Of a stretch of DNA of 64,000 nucleotides, positions 24,087 to 37,035 are shown one piece after another. Position 1 is the first letter of the stretch. Every line of letters starts with the position of its first letter. The stretch is taken from NCBI RefSeq assembly GCF_003597395.2, contig NC_133771.1, forward strand, positions 45,655,692 to 45,719,691, written 5' to 3'. The notes below the pieces were generated by a model. That model searched no databases, was not told the DNA's origin, and saw only the letters and a list, made by a program, of their open reading frames with translations. Position numbers and translations under genes: made by a program. The DNA is from Chelonoidis abingdonii. Lineage: Eukaryota; Chordata; Testudines; Testudinidae.

Positions 24087-25040
24087 GACTCATAGATTCA
24101 TAGACTCTAGGACTGGAAGGGACCTTGAGAGGTCATCGAGTCCAGTCCCCTGCCCTCATGGCAGGACCAAATACTGTCTAGACCATCCCTGATAGACATT
24201 TATCTAACCTACTCTTAAATATCTCCAGAGATGGAGATTCCACAACCTCCCTAGGCAATTTATTCCAGTGTTTAACTACCCTGACAGTTAGGAACTTTTT
24301 CCTAATGTCCAACCTAAATCTCCCTTGCTGCAGTTTAAGCCCATTGCTTCTTGTTCTATCATTAGAGGCTAAGGTGAACAAGTTTTCTCCCTCCTCCTGA
24401 TGACACCCTTTTAGATACCTGAAAACTGCTATCATGTCCCCTCTCAGTCTTCTCTTTTCCAAACTAAATAAACCCAATTCTTTCAGCCTTCCTTCATAGG
24501 TCATGTTCTCAAGACCTTTCATCATTCTTGTTGCTCTTCTCTGGACCCTCTCCAATTTCTCCACATCTTTCTTGAAATGCGGTGCCCAGAACTGGACACA
24601 ATACTCCAGTTGAGGCCTAACCAGCGCAGAGTAGAGCGGAAGAATGACTTCTCGTGTCTTGTTTACAACACACCTGTTAATGCATCCCAGAATCACGTTT
24701 GCTTTTTTTGCAACAGTATCACACTGTTGACTCATATTTAGCTTGTGGTCCACTATGACCCCTAGATCTCTTTCTGCCATACTCCTTCCTAGACAGTCTC
24801 TTCCCATTCTGTATGTGTGAAACTGATTGTTCCTTCCTAAGTGGAGCATTTTGCATTTGTCTTTATTGAACTTCATCCAGTTTACCTCAGACCATTTCTC
24901 CAATTTGTCCAGATCATTTTGAATTTTGACCGTGTCCTCCGAAGCACTTGCAATCCCTCCCAGTTTGGTATCGTCCGCAAACTTAGTAAGTGTACTTTCT
25001 ATGCCAACATCTAAGTCGTTGATGAAGATATTGAAGTATC
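24087..25040 (-). mobile_element. CR1 LINE, 5'-truncated, well preserved
   Basis: The 3' end, read on the minus strand, finishes in short repeats of the form tctatgaatctatgag, the usual CR1 terminal microsatellite. The body carries the C-terminal half of ORF2. The copy stops near 25040 within the reverse transcriptase region, a normal result of incomplete reverse transcription. Confidence 0.92.
24178..25035 (-). pseudogene. CR1 ORF2 C-terminal part, frame still open
   Basis: On the minus strand the frame is open from the 5' truncation to a stop at 24178. It includes FADDTKLGG (near 24984-24955), the reverse transcriptase active-site motif with its two aspartates, then [54 protein letters not shown] and finally HWNKLPREVVESPSLEIFK. 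These are hallmark C-terminal motifs of CR1 ORF2. The endonuclease and the N-terminal reverse transcriptase are absent, so it cannot act alone. The lack of stops or frameshifts over about 285 codons marks a young copy. Without a promoter or natural start it is a gene fragment, not an expressed gene. Confidence 0.9.
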
Positions 25041-28000
25041 TTTATGAGGTAGTATCATTATGTTCTATTTGTAACCCCCCTCTCAACAGATTTAGGGAAT
25101 AAATCCATTTACTGGCAGGTCACTTCTGAGGGTATAGGTATGTAAATGACGTTTGCTTTATTTATGCTAAGAGATGGTAGGTTAACATAACCTTTGGTTT
25201 GGTTGGGACACAAGAGTATGTTTTGGAAGCTATCAGCACAGGTAAAACTTCAATAAGTAGCCTTACTCCCAACACTCCAGTTAACTCCCATTGACTTTGG
25301 GACAGTTCTTGCGTTAAACCTCTTTGCTGGATCTTTAATGGAGTTTAAAGTTTTAGTTGCATTTGTATCGGGAATTTTAAGAGGGGCTCCCACCATTGGT
25401 CTACCTCTAGCCAGTCTAGGAATAGTGGGAGTGCTAATGCAGACAGGTGTTTTTACCACCAGGCCACCAAACCCAGATTAAGGAATAGGCTGTCATACCC
25501 TCACTAATTGTAGATGATGAATCTTGTTGTCTTGTATTGCCCTGGTCAACACTATGGACTAGAGGCTATTGTACTCTGTCTCCCTCCAAAACAGTTTATG
25601 CTCTTACCAGCTGATATAGAATGACATCACCTTTTGCAACATCCTTACTAGTTAAGTAAACTTGTCAAAAGCCACTTGCCTTATAAGGCACTGTTTCAGC
25701 AGATCAGATAAGTAAGAGCTTTGGCAGAGCAGCAGGCTTATTAGAAGTAGCACGAGAGGGGCAACCATGACAGCTAGCAACCTATAGTGTTGACAGGATT
25801 TTGTTTGATTTTTTTTGTTTGTTTTAAGTCTGCATCCTCTATTCGGATCCAGAGTAGAAAATGCCATGTCTGTATTAAAGGTCGCTTAGTTTATGAGTGC
25901 GTGCATTGTCAGGAATTTGTAAGCAGAAAGACGTCCACTCACAAGGTGGTTCTCAAAGTTTGGGTACCAAGTCTCAGTAGGGGAGTTTGTCAGTCCACAT
26001 CTAGACCAGGTTTCAAAATCAGTATTTACTATGTCCTGTAATGTATGCTCACATCTAGCAATTCTACCACATTACTGTTCCTCCAAACTCCCATCCAGCA
26101 CATTTGGATGTTCATAGGGCACACTGGATATACACGTACCAATTAGCTATGCTTTGATTAAAGTGATGCATTTTAATTAACTTCATTAGTTTAATTTTTT
26201 AAGTAAAACATAAAATGGTGCTGCACTAAGATGAGAACTTTGGCAACAATAACAATATGCAGAGTCCTAGATTGCACTTCTGTCGAAAATGAAATTTTCC
26301 CTTTCTATAGAATTACAATGTACTAGTGGTGTCCATACACTATGGGCCTGATTTTCAAAGGTGCTGAATAATATTCCTGTCTCCTATGGTCTTCAACTTG
26401 AGTTGTGGGCACTCACCACTTGTAAAAGAACAGACTCTATGATGACTTAGGGCCTGATTCTGAAAGATACTCAGGCACCTAAGGAAACAGATGCCAAGTG
26501 GGATTTTCAAATGGGAGTTAGGCACCCAGGTGCACCTAAATACTTTTTAAAATATGGCCCTTAGAAACAGAGATTCAAGAGTAGTTTCCCGACACCCCTC
26601 CCCACAGAAATCTTACTGTTATCACTTCATTAAGCTCAGGCTTCATTACAAACCAAATAAAAATTAAAAAGTGATTAGATATAACCTAATTTAAAAAACA
26701 CTCAAACTCTCCATCTTCCTTGCCTTGTCTTTCAAGTGGTCTAACAAGTCATTTTGGTAATTAATGTGCCAGTGCTTTATCAACTTGACAATTCATCCTT
26801 TTGTTTTCAGCTACAATCAATAGGTACAAGAGTAATGTTTCAGTTATTAAACACAACCGTGTTTAATATAGTGTGCTAACAATGTAAGGAGCTCATGACT
26901 GGGGGCATTATTTTGTCATTGGCAAACTGGAAGCTGGCTTCTTCTTTTCTTTGTACAAGTACTTGGGGAAACTAATGAGGCAATGCTGGAGCAGGCCAGC
27001 CAGGGTCCTCAGCAGAAAATTCTGTAGAAGACACCTGGGCAACACCTGGGAGCAAGGAAAACTCCATGCCCAGTCACTGTGGCACTAAGATGGTAACCCA
27101 GATGGAAGAGGAGGGAATGTACTGATTTCTTTTCTAGTTCTGTAAAACAATATCTGTTTGTATTCTGTTATTGTAACTATTGCATTTCAAGAGCCTCAGG
27201 TAATAACACCCTTAAGGAGGAACACACCTAACTTCCTGGACTGTTTAGACTTGAATATTAAACAGCTGACCCAGTCTATCAGCTCATACAGCTGTTCTCT
27301 GAGGTAGTCAGTCAGTTTACTTCATTTCTGAGAAATATAATAAACAGCATAATCCTATTCTCCTTTGAGGAGCTTTGAATGACTGTTGCTAACCAAGCTC
27401 ATTCCATTGCTTAGTGCCAGAATCTTTTTTTTCTGCCTTTGTTTAAAAATACTGCTATAAAAATACAGTAAAGCTGTTTGTTTCTTTATGGATAAATTAT
27501 GTACGATATGGTATGCAGTATTTTAAAGATGTGCTTTATTAAAATGCACTGGAATTCTTTTCTGCTGCTATGTTTTTGAGATTAATTCATTAAACTCTTA
27601 TTTTGCTGTGATTTTGTTAGTCACTTTATATCTGTTAGAATGGATGTTTCGACATGTCCATGCCTTGTGTTTCCTCTCTCCCCCATCCCTTCTATATCTT
27701 TGGCAATGAAGTAAAGTTGTGTTGGTTGTCCAATGAAAAAAATCCAGATATCAAAAATACTCATATCTGCCTCAGCTTTAACACAAGATTTGTCAACAGC
27801 CACTACCACCAAATTTTATAATGATAAAAAAAAACTGTTTCTGTCACCATCCATTCAAGAATGTAAAATGATATTTCCAACATAAATGAAGTTAGTCTCA
27901 TAACACCCTTCTGGGGAAAATATATTATTTAACAGATGAGAAAACTGGTGCACAGAGAGATTAAAGTCAACATTTTCAACAGTTACCACCATTTTGTTGC

Positions 28001-28209
28001 CTCTGTATTTAGAGGCCCAGCCTGAGACAGGCAGGGCTTGACTTTTATACGTGCCGAGCACCTTCTACTGCAAACAAAATCAATGGTAGCTGAAGGTGCT
28101 CAGCACCTCTGCAAATCAGGACTTAAGCGTCTCAAGCTGAACATCCAAAAGTTGAGGCATGCAAACTCAATGGCCATTTTTGAATGTGACACCCAAGGGC
28201 TCAGAGGAT
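25041..28209. other. No gene recognised; scattered old repeat fragments
   Basis: From 26340 to 26575 two phrases gggcctgattttcaaaggtgc and gggcctgattctgaaagatac and the phrase gggagttaggcaccca recur, like those at 17160, 41570 and 43420. At 28070-28180 gctcagcacctctgcaaatcagg suggests another old dispersed repeat. No exon-like frame stands out. Confidence 0.5.
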
Positions 28210-29012
28210 CAGGCCAAAAGAAATCTGATGAGGTTCAACAAGGAAAACAGAGTCCTGACCTTATAAGGAAAGAATCTTAGGCAGTGCTACACACTGGGGA
28301 CCGACTGGCTTAGCGGCAGTTCTGCAGAAAATTACTGGGGATTACAGTGGACGAGAAGCTGGATATGAGTTAATAGTGCGTCCTTGTTGCCAAGAAGGCT
28401 AACAGCATATTGGGCTGCATTAGTAGGAGCACTGCCAGCAGATCAAGGGAAGTGATTATTCTCCTCTATTCAGCACTGGTGAGGCCACATCTGGAGTATT
28501 GTGTCCAGTTTTGGGCCTCCCACTTCAGAAAGGATGTGGAAAATTGGAAAGAGTCCAACGTAGGGCAATGGAAATGATTAGGGGGCTGGGGCACATGACT
28601 TATGAGAAAAGGCTGAGGGAACTGAGGTTACTTAGTTTGCAGAGGAGAAGAGTGAGAGTGGATTTGATAGCAGCCTTCAACTCCCTGAAGGGAGGGTTCC
28701 AAAGTGGATGGAGCTCGGCTGTTCTCAATGGTGGCAGATGACAGAACAAGGAGTAATGGTCTCAAGTTGCAGTGGGGGAGGTCTGGGTTGGATATTAGGA
28801 AAAACTATTTCACCAGGAGGGTGGTGAAGCACTGGAATGAGTTACTTGTGGGGGAATGGTGGGGGTAGAATCTCCATTCTTAGAGGTTTTTAAGGCCTGG
28901 CTTGACTAAGCCCTGGCTGGGATAATTTAGTTGGGGTTGGTGCTGTTTTGAGCAGGGGGTTGGACTAGATGACCTCCTAAGGTCTCTTCCATCCCTTATT
29001 GTCAATGATTGA
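28210..29012 (+). mobile_element. CR1 LINE 3' part, decayed, plus strand
   Basis: Plus-strand phrases follow the CR1 ORF2 order: a segment for [21 protein letters not shown] near 28459-28520, [23 protein letters not shown] near 28549-28613, and [14 protein letters not shown] text near 28818-28845. The end gacctcctaaggtctcttcc is the usual CR1 3' untranslated phrase. Frameshifts split the frame, so the copy is older than the one at 24087 and belongs to another subfamily. Confidence 0.87.
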
Positions 29013-29735
29013 TAAGTCTTGGCAGAGTTGGGAATAGTACCCTAGTCTCCTGAATCCCTGCTTTGTGCTTTCACAGCAAGATCATATAGTTCCTGATTCA
29101 GTCTGAAGCTGATCTTATTACTAACACAAAGATAAAGCCTATCTCACATCTCAGCGTGCCATGCTCAGCCTTGATCAGAGATATCACATGCTGGGACCTG
29201 TGATCTTTGCTGACTGCTCCTCCATATTAAAATGAGGGCAGCTGTAATGTACTTCATCTTATTCAAAGCTTAGTCTCCTGAGAAACTGCCAATACAACCC
29301 ATAGCTGGTCAAAGAGCTGGCACTCTGACAACACAGCAGAAGAAATACATGGGCATGCTGATACCACCCAGAAATGGGGAAAGTGTATTTACATCCTCCC
29401 GCTCCCTGTGAATATATCAACACTGGAAGGAAGGAGTAAGAGAGATCAAACGAGAAGCAGCAGCATGGAGATACTGATCTTCCATTTGATTCTTGGTAAC
29501 TCAAAGAAAAATTATTTGCACAATCAAGAGGAAGTGAGAAAAGTAAGAGAAGTGAGTGACGCAGCTTTGAGGCCTTCAGATGAGAGAAAGAGAGATTTGC
29601 ACAGGATGACACAATAATTTGGTTAGAAAGATTTTTGTGTTTGATTCTGAAGGATACAGGAAAAGGACAATGAGATGGACTGGATATAGGTTACCCGAAC
29701 CTGGTTTATTGACATAGAACACAGAATAAAATTTA
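29013..29735. other. No gene recognised
   Basis: Short open frames on both strands (117 codons minus at 29259-29612) without motifs. No element end recognised. Confidence 0.55.
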
Positions 29736-29743
29736 GTCCTGGG

Positions 29744-30676
29744 TACTGCTGCCAACTTTCTAATCGCACAAAATCAAACACTTTTGCCCCAGCCCTTTTC
29801 CAAAGGCATCCCCTCATTCACTCCATCCCTCCCTCTCTCTGTTGCTCACTCTCCCCCACCTTCACTCACTTTCACCAGGCTGGGACAGAGGGTTGGGGTG
29901 CGAGGGCTCCAGCTGGGAGTGCGGGCTCTGCAGTGAGGCTGGGGATGAGGGATTTAGGGTGCAGGATGGAGCTCCAGGCTGGGGCAGAGGGTGGGATGCA
30001 GGAGGGGGTGTGGGCTCTGACTGGAGGTGTGGACTGTGGGGTGGGGCTGGGGATGAGGGATTTGGGGTATAGGAGAGGGCTCAGGGCTGGGTCAGGGGAT
30101 TGGGTGCGGGAAGGGGTGCAGGTGCGGGCACCAGGAGTGAGTTAGGGTACGGGAGGGGATTCCAACCTAGGGCATATCTTAGGCAGCTTCTGGTCAGTGG
30201 CACAGCAGTGCTAAGGCAGGATCCCTGCCAGCCCTGGCTCCGCGCGGCTCCCGGAAGCAGCCAGCATGTCTCTCAGGCTCCTAGGTGGAGAGGCTAGAAG
30301 GCTCTGTGTGCTGCCCATGCCCACAAGTGCTGCCCCCACAGCTCACATTCACCATAGTTCCCAGCCAATGGGAGCTGCATAGCCGGTGCTCGGGGCAGGG
30401 GCAGCTCGGGGCAGGGGAGGTGGAGCCTCCGTAGCTACCCCTGCACCTAGGAGCACAACAACTGCTACTGGTTGGAAAATGTGTCGGTTGCAGTTTGTGC
30501 CACTACGCCAGCCGCTTCTGGGAGCTGTGCGGAACCAGGGCACGCAAGGAGCCTACCTTAGCCCTGCTGTACCGCAGACTGGACTTCAACAGCCCGGTCA
30601 GCTGTGCTGACAAGAGCCGCCAGGGTCCATTTTCAACTGGGCATTCCAATCAAAAACTGGACAACTGGCAACCCTA
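29744..30676. mobile_element. hAT-type element, TAGGGTTGCC family, 933 bp
   Basis: The left end TACTGCTGCCAACTTTCT and the right end in reverse, TAGGGTTGCCAGTTGTCC, form degenerate inverted termini. The flanks carry gtcctggg at 29736-29743 and 30677-30684, a perfect 8-bp duplication (10 bp if the terminal TA is counted as target). The interior is G-rich with gggttggggtgc-type low-complexity text, and codes for nothing recognisable. Copies with the same ends lie at 30936 and 38280. Confidence 0.87.
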
Positions 30677-30935
30677 GTCCTGGGACTTCTATTTTTCCCT
30701 CTGAGTCTGCTCTCTGCAGCTCTTCCCTGCTTTGCAGGTCAATCTCTGCCCTACCTGAGTGGAGTCTTTTCTTGCTCCCACAGAGTAAGCTCTCTGTGAC
30801 CCTCAGCCTTTTTTATCTGGCTTCCAGGCCTACATGCTGCTCTGTAGTTTGAAAGAGCCTCTTATTTACCACAGCTTTTCTACTGTGTCTGCCACAGTTT
30901 CCTCTGCTTGTTTCTCCCTGAACATTCCTTCCAAC

Positions 30936-31058
30936 TAGGGTTGCCAATTTTCATTGGATGTATTCCTGGAGATTTCATCACATTACATAATCTTTAATTA
31001 AAGATGAAACTTTAATTCCTGGAAACTCCAGGCCAATCCTGGAGGGTTGGCAACAATA
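30936..31058. mobile_element. Short hAT MITE, TAGGGTTGCC family
   Basis: Ends TAGGGTTGCCAA and, in reverse, TATTGTTGCCAACCCTCC. Possible 8-bp flanks cttccaac and ctccccac agree at 6 of 8 positions. Inside, ttaattaaagatgaaactttaatt is nearly palindromic. No coding capacity. Confidence 0.68.
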
Positions 31059-31066
31059 CTCCCCAC

Positions 31067-32652
31067 TGCAGCTTTCTGTTGCTCTTGTAGGAGAAGCAAT
31101 TGATTCCTACTCAGGTGGACCTACCTAGTAACTTAGGGTTTGTAGCTGGCCACAGGCCTCTAGCTCTTAAAGGGGTAAGTCAGCTTGTTACAGATTACAA
31201 GCTTGTTCATCTCGCACATTCCTCACAGATACAGGACTCTAAGAATACTTTTCGATCTGGATAATCAAAACGAGCATGTAAATTCTATAGGTATTTGGGT
31301 TTAAAGCAATCAATCATGTGTATGTTCTATATGTCATTGGATAACATAAAGGCATTTCCTGTATACAGATATTGGGAAACTGCCAACTTCAGAGTGACTA
31401 GGATTTTATTTCCTTTACATAACTAGCAGCTAAATAAAGATGAGAGGTAAAGCAATAGAAACATCTAATATTGCCAATTTTGAACATAAACATTAAGATC
31501 CTGATTCTAACTAAGCATTGACTTCAGTCGGTTTTAGATTATGCCCTACACTCCTAGGTCAATGGCTTTCAAAAGTGACTCATGGGTGCTTCTATTTTTG
31601 CATGCTCAACTTAAGAATCCCCAAAGTTTGCCAATTTTTCATATATTTATAGAAAATGAGATTCCCTCTTAAAAGCTGGGGCCTTTAAAGTATCTCAAAT
31701 TGGGTTCCCGTAAGTTGAGGCACCCAAAATTACTTGTCCTCTGCTTAAACCCTAGATAGAGGTACAACTTATAAAAGAGCCATGGTGCTTTTATAAGAAT
31801 AGAAAGCTTGCACAGAGCCCAAAATATTGTTACATTTACAAATGATTTTGGCATTGTTTTTTCTTAAAAACAAGAGAGACATGATAAGTCTTAACTGGAA
31901 AAATCTCTCATCATCTTTGAATATTACTACCAGACTTTCTGTATAACCAAGGGCTCTGTAACCTAATTACTTCTGGGAGAAACACCTGAAGTGAAATCCA
32001 GGTCTTGGTAGAAAATGGGAGTTTGGCCTTTGACTTCAGTGGAGCCAGGATTTCACCCCGATGAATAGTTATAATGTGGCAATAGGACTGCCTAGTTCAC
32101 CTAGCTTTGGTAACAGACAAAATCACTGAGCCTAATTTTTGTTGTTGTTAAATTTAAGTTGCAACTGTCCATTTTCACTCCTCAACTGTTCACATGTTTT
32201 ATGAAGAAAAATTAAAAATGAGCTAAATTAGGAAAATTAAATTAGAAGCAAAAAATCCAATTATCTATCCAAATCATATGCGCCCAGTCAGACTTTAGTT
32301 GTTTGCCAAGACCATTATTGTTAAGTAAAATTGCTGTGAGTATTTGTGTGGCTGTCACAGTCGCACCTTGATGAAGTCTAGAAAATTACACTAATGAGAC
32401 TTGTAGTGATTTATGAAAACAGCCTGGAAGGTGATTTAGTTATTTGCTCATAAACAACTCCTCACTCCACTTGTTTTACAGATCACAAGAGCTCTTCCAA
32501 TGTTGCTTCAAAATAATTCACATTCCAGAACTGCTAATGTTTGCCAGAGTAATTGAATTAAAATGACAGTATTTTGACTTCCCACCTGTCTTGCCCCATA
32601 TCCAAGAGTACAGTGGGAACTTCAGAAGTGCTGGAGCAGACAGTCACCTATC
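31067..32652. other. No gene recognised
   Basis: AT-rich DNA without recognisable exon or element. Open frames stay below 100 codons. Confidence 0.55.
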
Positions 32653-33170
32653 TGTGGCCAGGTCTACACTGCGACTCTAAATCGGTTTAATGGCCGATAT
32701 ACCGATTTAACGCTGTATCCGTTCACACGACGTCGTCATTAATATCGACTTTAACGGCTCCTTAAATCGATTTCGGAACTCCTCCCAAACGAGAGGAGTA
32801 GCGCTAAATTTGATAGTGATAACTCGGATTAGGGTTCGTGTGGACGGAAATCGACGTTATTGACCTCCGGGCGGCATCCCAGAGTGCAGCACTGACCGCT
32901 CTGGACAGCAATCTGAACTCGCTTTGCAATGAACAGAGATGGTTCACCTTCTTGTACCCTCTACTGCCAGAGAAAACTGACAATGACATACGGTTCTCTT
33001 CTTCTCTGAACTGTCTGCTGCTATCATGAGTGCCCCGGCTAAAACAGCTGGCGCAACGCAAAAGCAAACTTGGTTGACTCACTGGCCACTGAGTCAATCC
33101 CTCCCTATGGTTCTTAAAATAGAGTCTGTCCTGCTACAAGAAGAGTCAAAGCATAGAGAATCCGTGTACC

Positions 33171-33200
33171 TATAGAGTAACAGACATCTGTTACTCTATA
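33171..33200. repeat. Perfect 14-bp palindrome with 2-nt loop
   Basis: tatagagtaacaga (33171-33184), loop ca, then the exact reverse complement tctgttactctata (33187-33200). It lies in the 5' region of the Harbinger element. Confidence 0.95.
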
Positions 33201-33730
33201 AGTGCCACAGATCTCTGCTGCTTACATTCCAGATTAACATAGCTTCTCTCTGAAAGAAGAGTCAAGTGTATAGAAAGCGCAGCTGCTCGTGGCTGTATAT
33301 ACAGGGGGTTCCTCAAGACTGACTCATTGCTTCACTTCTCTCCCACCTCTGCAGCTACTGTGGCAAGCCCCCCCCATTTGTCATGCAGTGTGAGAATACA
33401 AGATAAGAAACATAGACTTATTGTGACAAAACCGGGGGAGGGGGGAGCACTTGAGGCAGGCAGCGGGCTATGACAGTCCAGGCAGGACACTACTCAATTT
33501 TAGAAACAGAAGGGAGCGATTGACTCTGCCCAAGTGACCCTCCCAATGTGGGTTTCAGAACCATTGTCACAGGGGCACTCATGATAGCATCGGAACTCAC
33601 CTGTGATGCACTGGCCAGGTAACAGACAAAGCCGGAATCCCCGCGAACTTTTGAATTCCATTTCCTGATTGTCCACCGTGAGGTCAGCATACACAGGTGT
33701 AGCACACAGAGCTCATATGCACTGGTAGCA

Positions 33731-35432
33731 ATGCAGTCTCCTGATAATCGAAGAGACGCCAGCTGGAGCACACAGGAGTTCTGGATCTGATCGCTATCTG
33801 GGTGAGGACTCAGGCTCACAGCACTGCGTTCCAAGACGAAATGAAAAAGTTTGAAAGAATTCAAGTCATGGCTGAAAAAGGGCAAGCAGGGACTCATGCG
33901 TGCCGAGTGAAAGTGAAGGAGCTTAGAGAGGGATACCAGAAAGCCAGAGAAGCAAACGGAAGGAGGCCTCTGAGCAAAAAAATGCCGCTTCTATGCTGAA
34001 CTACATGCAATTTGGGGTTCAGCGCTACAGTACCCAACCCCTGTCCGTGGATTCAGACTTAGGATGAAATATCAAGTGTTTTGAGGATGTAGCCGAGGGG
34101 AAGATGGAGAGGAATAGGATGAAGAATACCGTGGTGATAGCACACAGCAGTCCGTAAACTCCAACAGCCAGAATTGTTGAGACCCAAGATTAGAGTCCTG
34201 CGCTCCCAAGCGACAACCCAGACATGAAGCCATGGAAGCGACCTCCGGTAAGTGTCCCTTCATCTGTATCAAACACGATAAAACAACACGTTTTGTAGAT
34301 CGCATTGAACACAGGGCTTTTGATATATGAGAACATTTCTGGCCAGGCAGCCTCTCCGTCCCCATAGTAGGTAACTTTCAACGCCATGCATTTTGCAAGA
34401 CATTTGGTACTGCAGGCATTGAAGGCATTGCAATGAAGGCATTGCATAAACAAACGACTCCTCCTGCGGTGCTATTGTCAGGAAGAGATATCATCCATTG
34501 TTACCTTGTAAAAAATCAGAATGTAAATAGGGGCAGACATGGCGATTTTCACTGGCCAGAGCGGGGATGGGAGGAGGTATAGTGACGAGTTTTCAGCGTC
34601 TGGCAAGAGATTCTCCAGCTACCAGCAACGCGCTGCGGGGGTGAAGTAGGGTGATCACTACAGCGATCGATATGATAGGAGCCAGCGCGTTGGTGATGTG
34701 AAAGGGGGGTTTCGGCTTTGCAGGTTCCTCTAACAGGAGCAAGGCATCACATAGACCACCGTGTATATGAAGGCGGAGAATCAAACTTTAAAGCTACTAC
34801 CATCGCCGCGTGGAGTACGGTTGCCCGTACTGCGTCGTGTGTGTGCCACAACAGTCACACAGACACGATATATTTAAACGATACAAATGCGACCTGTATG
34901 GAGAACACATCTCGTAAGGGATAGTGTTCTATGTGAAAGAGCACTACATTGCTCTGAAAAATGTATGTTCCACAACTTATCACCCGGTTTGCCTCTCCCA
35001 TGCAGCTGCACATTCTGCAGTCATAGCCATCACGAGGCGTGCTCTGATACGCGGAGGAAAGAAAAACGCGAGATGAAATGTCACAGAAATTATGAAGTAA
35101 CACGCAATGAGAGGATAAACAGAATGAGGAAGGATGTGGTAGCAAAGTACAGGAAAGATGCCAGTGAACTATCTGAGAGGGCTAGGCAGGAAGACCAGCG
35201 TTGGAGATGCAACGCTGCAGCTGCTGCGTGCTCAAACGATATCCCCAACGCAGGTGGATCTTCAGGAAGAGCACGCAGTAGCAGAGTGCCTGCAGCCCTG
35301 TATCACCTCCTGCAAGCCACGTCCAATCCCCTCACCCAGACTGTAAAGACGCGGGGGAAGGCTTCTGCACCCACCACTCCTCCACCCCCCTGGAGAGTTC
35401 AAGGCAAAGCTGTAATTACGCTACAAGCTTAA
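33731..35432 (+). pseudogene. Harbinger Myb/SANT-like gene, two exons, broken
   Basis: The ATG at 33731 opens with MQSPDNRR as in the copy at 12433, but a frameshift leads to a stop after about 19 codons. Later frames recover the family phrases CRVKVKELREGYQKAREANG (33902-33961). A splice donor ccg|gtaagt lies at 34247/34248 and acceptor-like tctcccatgcag and cattctgcag lie near 35005-35020. The second exon is open to a stop at 35430-35432 and is rich in charged residues (RRKEKREMK, RNERINRMRKD), which suits a nuclear protein with a helical C-terminal part. The protein would bind the element ends and partner the transposase. The gene is dead in this copy. Confidence 0.72.
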
Positions 35433-35699
35433 TGGCCTTTCCCTTCCCCCTCCTCCAAAGCACAGCAGCCAGGATACCTTCCTAATTCTCTGCCTTTTTT
35501 ATAGTTCCTTTTGTAGGAAGAAACATCGAAAGGGGGGTGGGTTGCTTACAGGAAAAGATAAGGAAAACACATGATTTTTAACAGATCATAATTACTTTAA
35601 TGAATAATAAATGATTCTAAACGACACTGAATTTATTTCCTTCGCCAACCTGTAATCAAAAGGGGGAGGGTGGGTTGCTTACACTGAATAATCCATCAA

Positions 35700-37035
35700 G
35701 TGCGGAGGGTTCATCAGGGGAAGCAAACAGAGTCACACCGTACCCTGGCCCGTGCTGAAACTGTTTCAAGGCTTCTCTGATGCGCAGCGCCTCCAGGTGT
35801 GCTCTTCTAACGCCCTGGTCTCGCTGCTCGTACCAGCGGCCAGGTGATTTGCCTCAGCCTCCACCCAGCCATAAATGTCTCCCCTTAGTCTCACAAAGAT
35901 GTGGAGCACACAGCAAGCAGCAATAGCAAGCGGGACATTGGTTGGCTGAGGTGAGCGAGTAAGTAAGAATCGATCGCCAGCGACCCTTTAAACGGCCAAT
36001 GCACATTCTACCACCACGGCATCTTGCTCAGCCTGTATTTCCAGCGACCCTTTAAACGGCCAAATGCACATTCTATCACCATCCGGCACTTGCTCAGCCT
36101 GTAGTGAACGCTCCTGACCACTGTCCAGGCTGCCAGTGTATGGCTTCATGAACCAGGCATCAGGGGTAGGCTGGGTCCCCCAGGATAACTATAGGCATTG
36201 ACATTCCCAACAGTTATTTTCTGGTCTGGGAAGTAATTCCCTTGCTGCAGTCGTTTAAACAGACTAGTGCTCCTGAGACGCGAGCGTCATGAACCCTTCT
36301 GGCCATCCACGTGATGTGGGTTGAAACGTCCCTGTGGTCACCAGTGCTTGCAGCACCATTGAAAAGTACCCTCTGCGTTCACTACTGGGTGCCTGGTGTT
36401 GTGGGCCAAGATAGGATATGGGTTCCATCTATGCCCCACCACAGTTGGAAAACCATTGCAGCAAGCCATCCAGTATCACCTGCACGTTTCCAGAGTCACA
36501 ACCTTTCGTAGCAGCAGCTTGATTGCTTTTGCTACTTGCATCACTGCAGCCCCCACAGTAGATTTGCTTACTCCAAATTGATTCCCGACTGACCGGTAGC
36601 TGTCTGGCGTTGCAAGCTTCCAGAGGGCTATTGCCTCGCTTCTCCACTGTCAGGGCAGCTCTCATGTTTGTATTATGGCGTTTCAGGCAGGGGAAAGCAT
36701 GTCACACAAGTCTAAGAAAGTGCCCTTACGCATGCGAAAGTTTCGCAGCCACTGCGAATCGTCCACACCGTTAAAACAAGCGGTCCCACCAGTCGTGTGC
36801 TGTTTCCCGTGCCCAATTCGGCGTTCAATGGTAGAAGATGCCCGTTAATAGCAGTAGCTCCAAAACGCTGGGCCAGCGGTAGGAGAATTCTGCCTCCATC
36901 TCGTCATCGCTGTCCCGCCGCCAGCAAAGCTGCCCTCCTCTCCTCCTGCTTTGCAGTTCATTGTTCAGTATAGTCAGCACGAGTACGCGAGGTGGTTGCC
37001 AACGGTCAGGATACCGTTGTGATCTCAGGGTCCAT
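35700..37035 (-). pseudogene. Harbinger DDE transposase (DDE_Tnp_4 type), broken
   Basis: On the minus strand, frames with several shifts give the family hallmarks: WLRNFRMRKGTFLDLCDM near 36760, IDGTHI near 36420 (first catalytic D), RVHDARV near 36290 (second D), FMKPYTGSLDSGQE near 36145, and MVIECAFGRLKGRW near 36080-36040 (catalytic E). This D-D-E arrangement with IECAFGRLKGRW is diagnostic for PIF/Harbinger transposases. Single-base losses and a 63-bp tandem duplication around the catalytic E break it. The start near 37035 is only a guess. Confidence 0.83.
35978..36105. repeat. Direct tandem duplication, about 63 bp, two copies
   Basis: ccagcgaccctttaaacggcc occurs at 35978 and again at about 36042, each followed by the same atgcacattcta...caccac/cacc...ttgctcagcctgta order with small differences. 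It repeats the part of the transposase that encodes the catalytic glutamate motif. Confidence 0.9.
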
